Assembly (NCBI GenBank): GCA_002508545.1
Contig: DAVH01000057.1
Location: 205 to 6,707, forward strand
DNA from: Methanomassiliicoccus sp. UBA6
GTDB lineage: Archaea > Thermoplasmatota > Thermoplasmata > Methanomassiliicoccales > Methanomassiliicoccaceae
Direction: 5' to 3'
DNA length: 6,503 nucleotides
A model generated the notes under the pieces. It searched no databases. It saw nothing but the letters and a program-made list of their open reading frames with translations, and was not told where the DNA came from. Below, piece after piece: positions 6,157-6,503 of the stretch; within the stretch, counting starts at the first letter, position 1; each line of letters opens with the position of its first letter. The position numbers were made by a program, and so were the translations under genes.

Positions 6157-6503
6157 TTGTTCGTGGAAATCCACATGCTGCAAAACTTCGCCCCATCATG
6201 TTTGAACCGGGACGATACCAACGCACCGAAGGACTGTGACTTTGGCGGCTATCGCCGTGCGAGGATATCCAGTCAGTGCATCAAGAGGGCCGTGCGGACG
6301 AGCGAGGCGTTCTCCTCGACCATGGGCGCCGATATCGGGATGCGGACCAAGCTCTTGCCTGAAAAACTGGCCGATAGGTTGATCGCTTCGGGCAAGCCGG
6401 AGGCAGAGGCCAAGCCGATCGCCGAGGCCATGGCCACTGCTCTATGGGGTGAGCTCGACGCGAACGGCAAGAGCAAGGTCCTGGTCTTCATCAGCCGGTC
6501 CGA
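6157..6503 (+). CDS. cas7e: Cascade backbone subunit Cas7e (Cse4/CasC), N-terminal part, runs off window
   Basis: Cas7e is the RAMP-fold protein that polymerises along the crRNA spacer (six copies in E. coli Cascade). The 115 visible codons are free of stops and continue past the right edge. Translated from TTG 6157 the protein begins MFVEIHMLQNFAPSCLNRDD, then PKDCDFGGYRRARISSQC and IKRAVRTSEAF. These are the signature N-terminal elements of the Cse4/CasC family: the first beta-strand, the Asn-Arg-Asp segment, and the RARISSQ-x-x-KRA motif. The start is set by GGAGG 7 nt upstream. The alternative ATG at 6151 would add only Met-Arg in front, sits 1 nt after the Shine-Dalgarno, and forms an ATGA overlap with the cse2 stop. 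Two bases separate the cse2 stop and this start, so the genes are certainly co-transcribed. The C-terminal two thirds are not visible. Confidence 0.93.
   Translation, partial: MFVEIHMLQNFAPSCLNRDDTNAPKDCDFGGYRRARISSQCIKRAVRTSEAFSSTMGADIGMRTKLLPEKLADRLIASGKPEAEAKPIAEAMATALWGELDANGKSKVLVFISRS

Noticed and set aside
5988..6239. 83-aa plus-strand open frame across the cse2/cas7e junction
   Set aside because: It lies in another frame over two well-identified genes and has no family resemblance.

Overview
The window looks archaeal, most likely a euryarchaeote/Thermoplasmatota-type genome such as a Methanomassiliicoccales member. That lineage is inferred from style rather than from a marker gene. 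Three things point there: a TTAAATAG box sits about 26 nt upstream of an ATG with no Shine-Dalgarno (a TATA box driving a leaderless mRNA); other genes carry strong GGAGG Shine-Dalgarno sites; and the DNA is GC-rich yet uses many AGG (Arg) and ATA (Ile) codons.

Region 1 (1-1111) is ordinary chromosome. The 3' end of a TPR-like protein gene (1-291, +) converges with, and overlaps by 20 bp, a conserved but uncharacterised cysteine-containing protein gene (272-1111, -). The latter has its own promoter at about 1134-1141.

Region 2 (1112-1406) is a 295-bp intergenic stretch between the divergent minus-strand gene and the cas operon. It holds the minus-strand TATA box, two pairs of short imperfect direct repeats and the cas3 ribosome binding site. 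I see no CRISPR repeats in it.

Region 3 (1407-6503, running off the right edge) is the start of a type I-E CRISPR-Cas operon, tightly packed and co-directional: cas3 (HD nuclease plus DExH helicase), cas8e/cse1/casA (large subunit), cas11/cse2/casB (small subunit) and the N-terminus of cas7e/cse4/casC (backbone subunit). In this system Cas7, Cas8e, Cas11, Cas5 and Cas6e form Cascade on a crRNA. Cas8e reads the PAM and recruits Cas3, which nicks and degrades the target. cas5, cas6e, cas1, cas2 and the repeat array would be expected to the right, beyond the window.

The system is a known type. The points worth attention are in how it is expressed: non-AUG starts (GTG, TTG, TTG and probably a fourth) matched to good Shine-Dalgarno sites, overlapping genes, a decoy ATG in front of cas7e, and a very AT-rich TATA-like patch in the cas3 tail that could be an internal promoter for Cascade.
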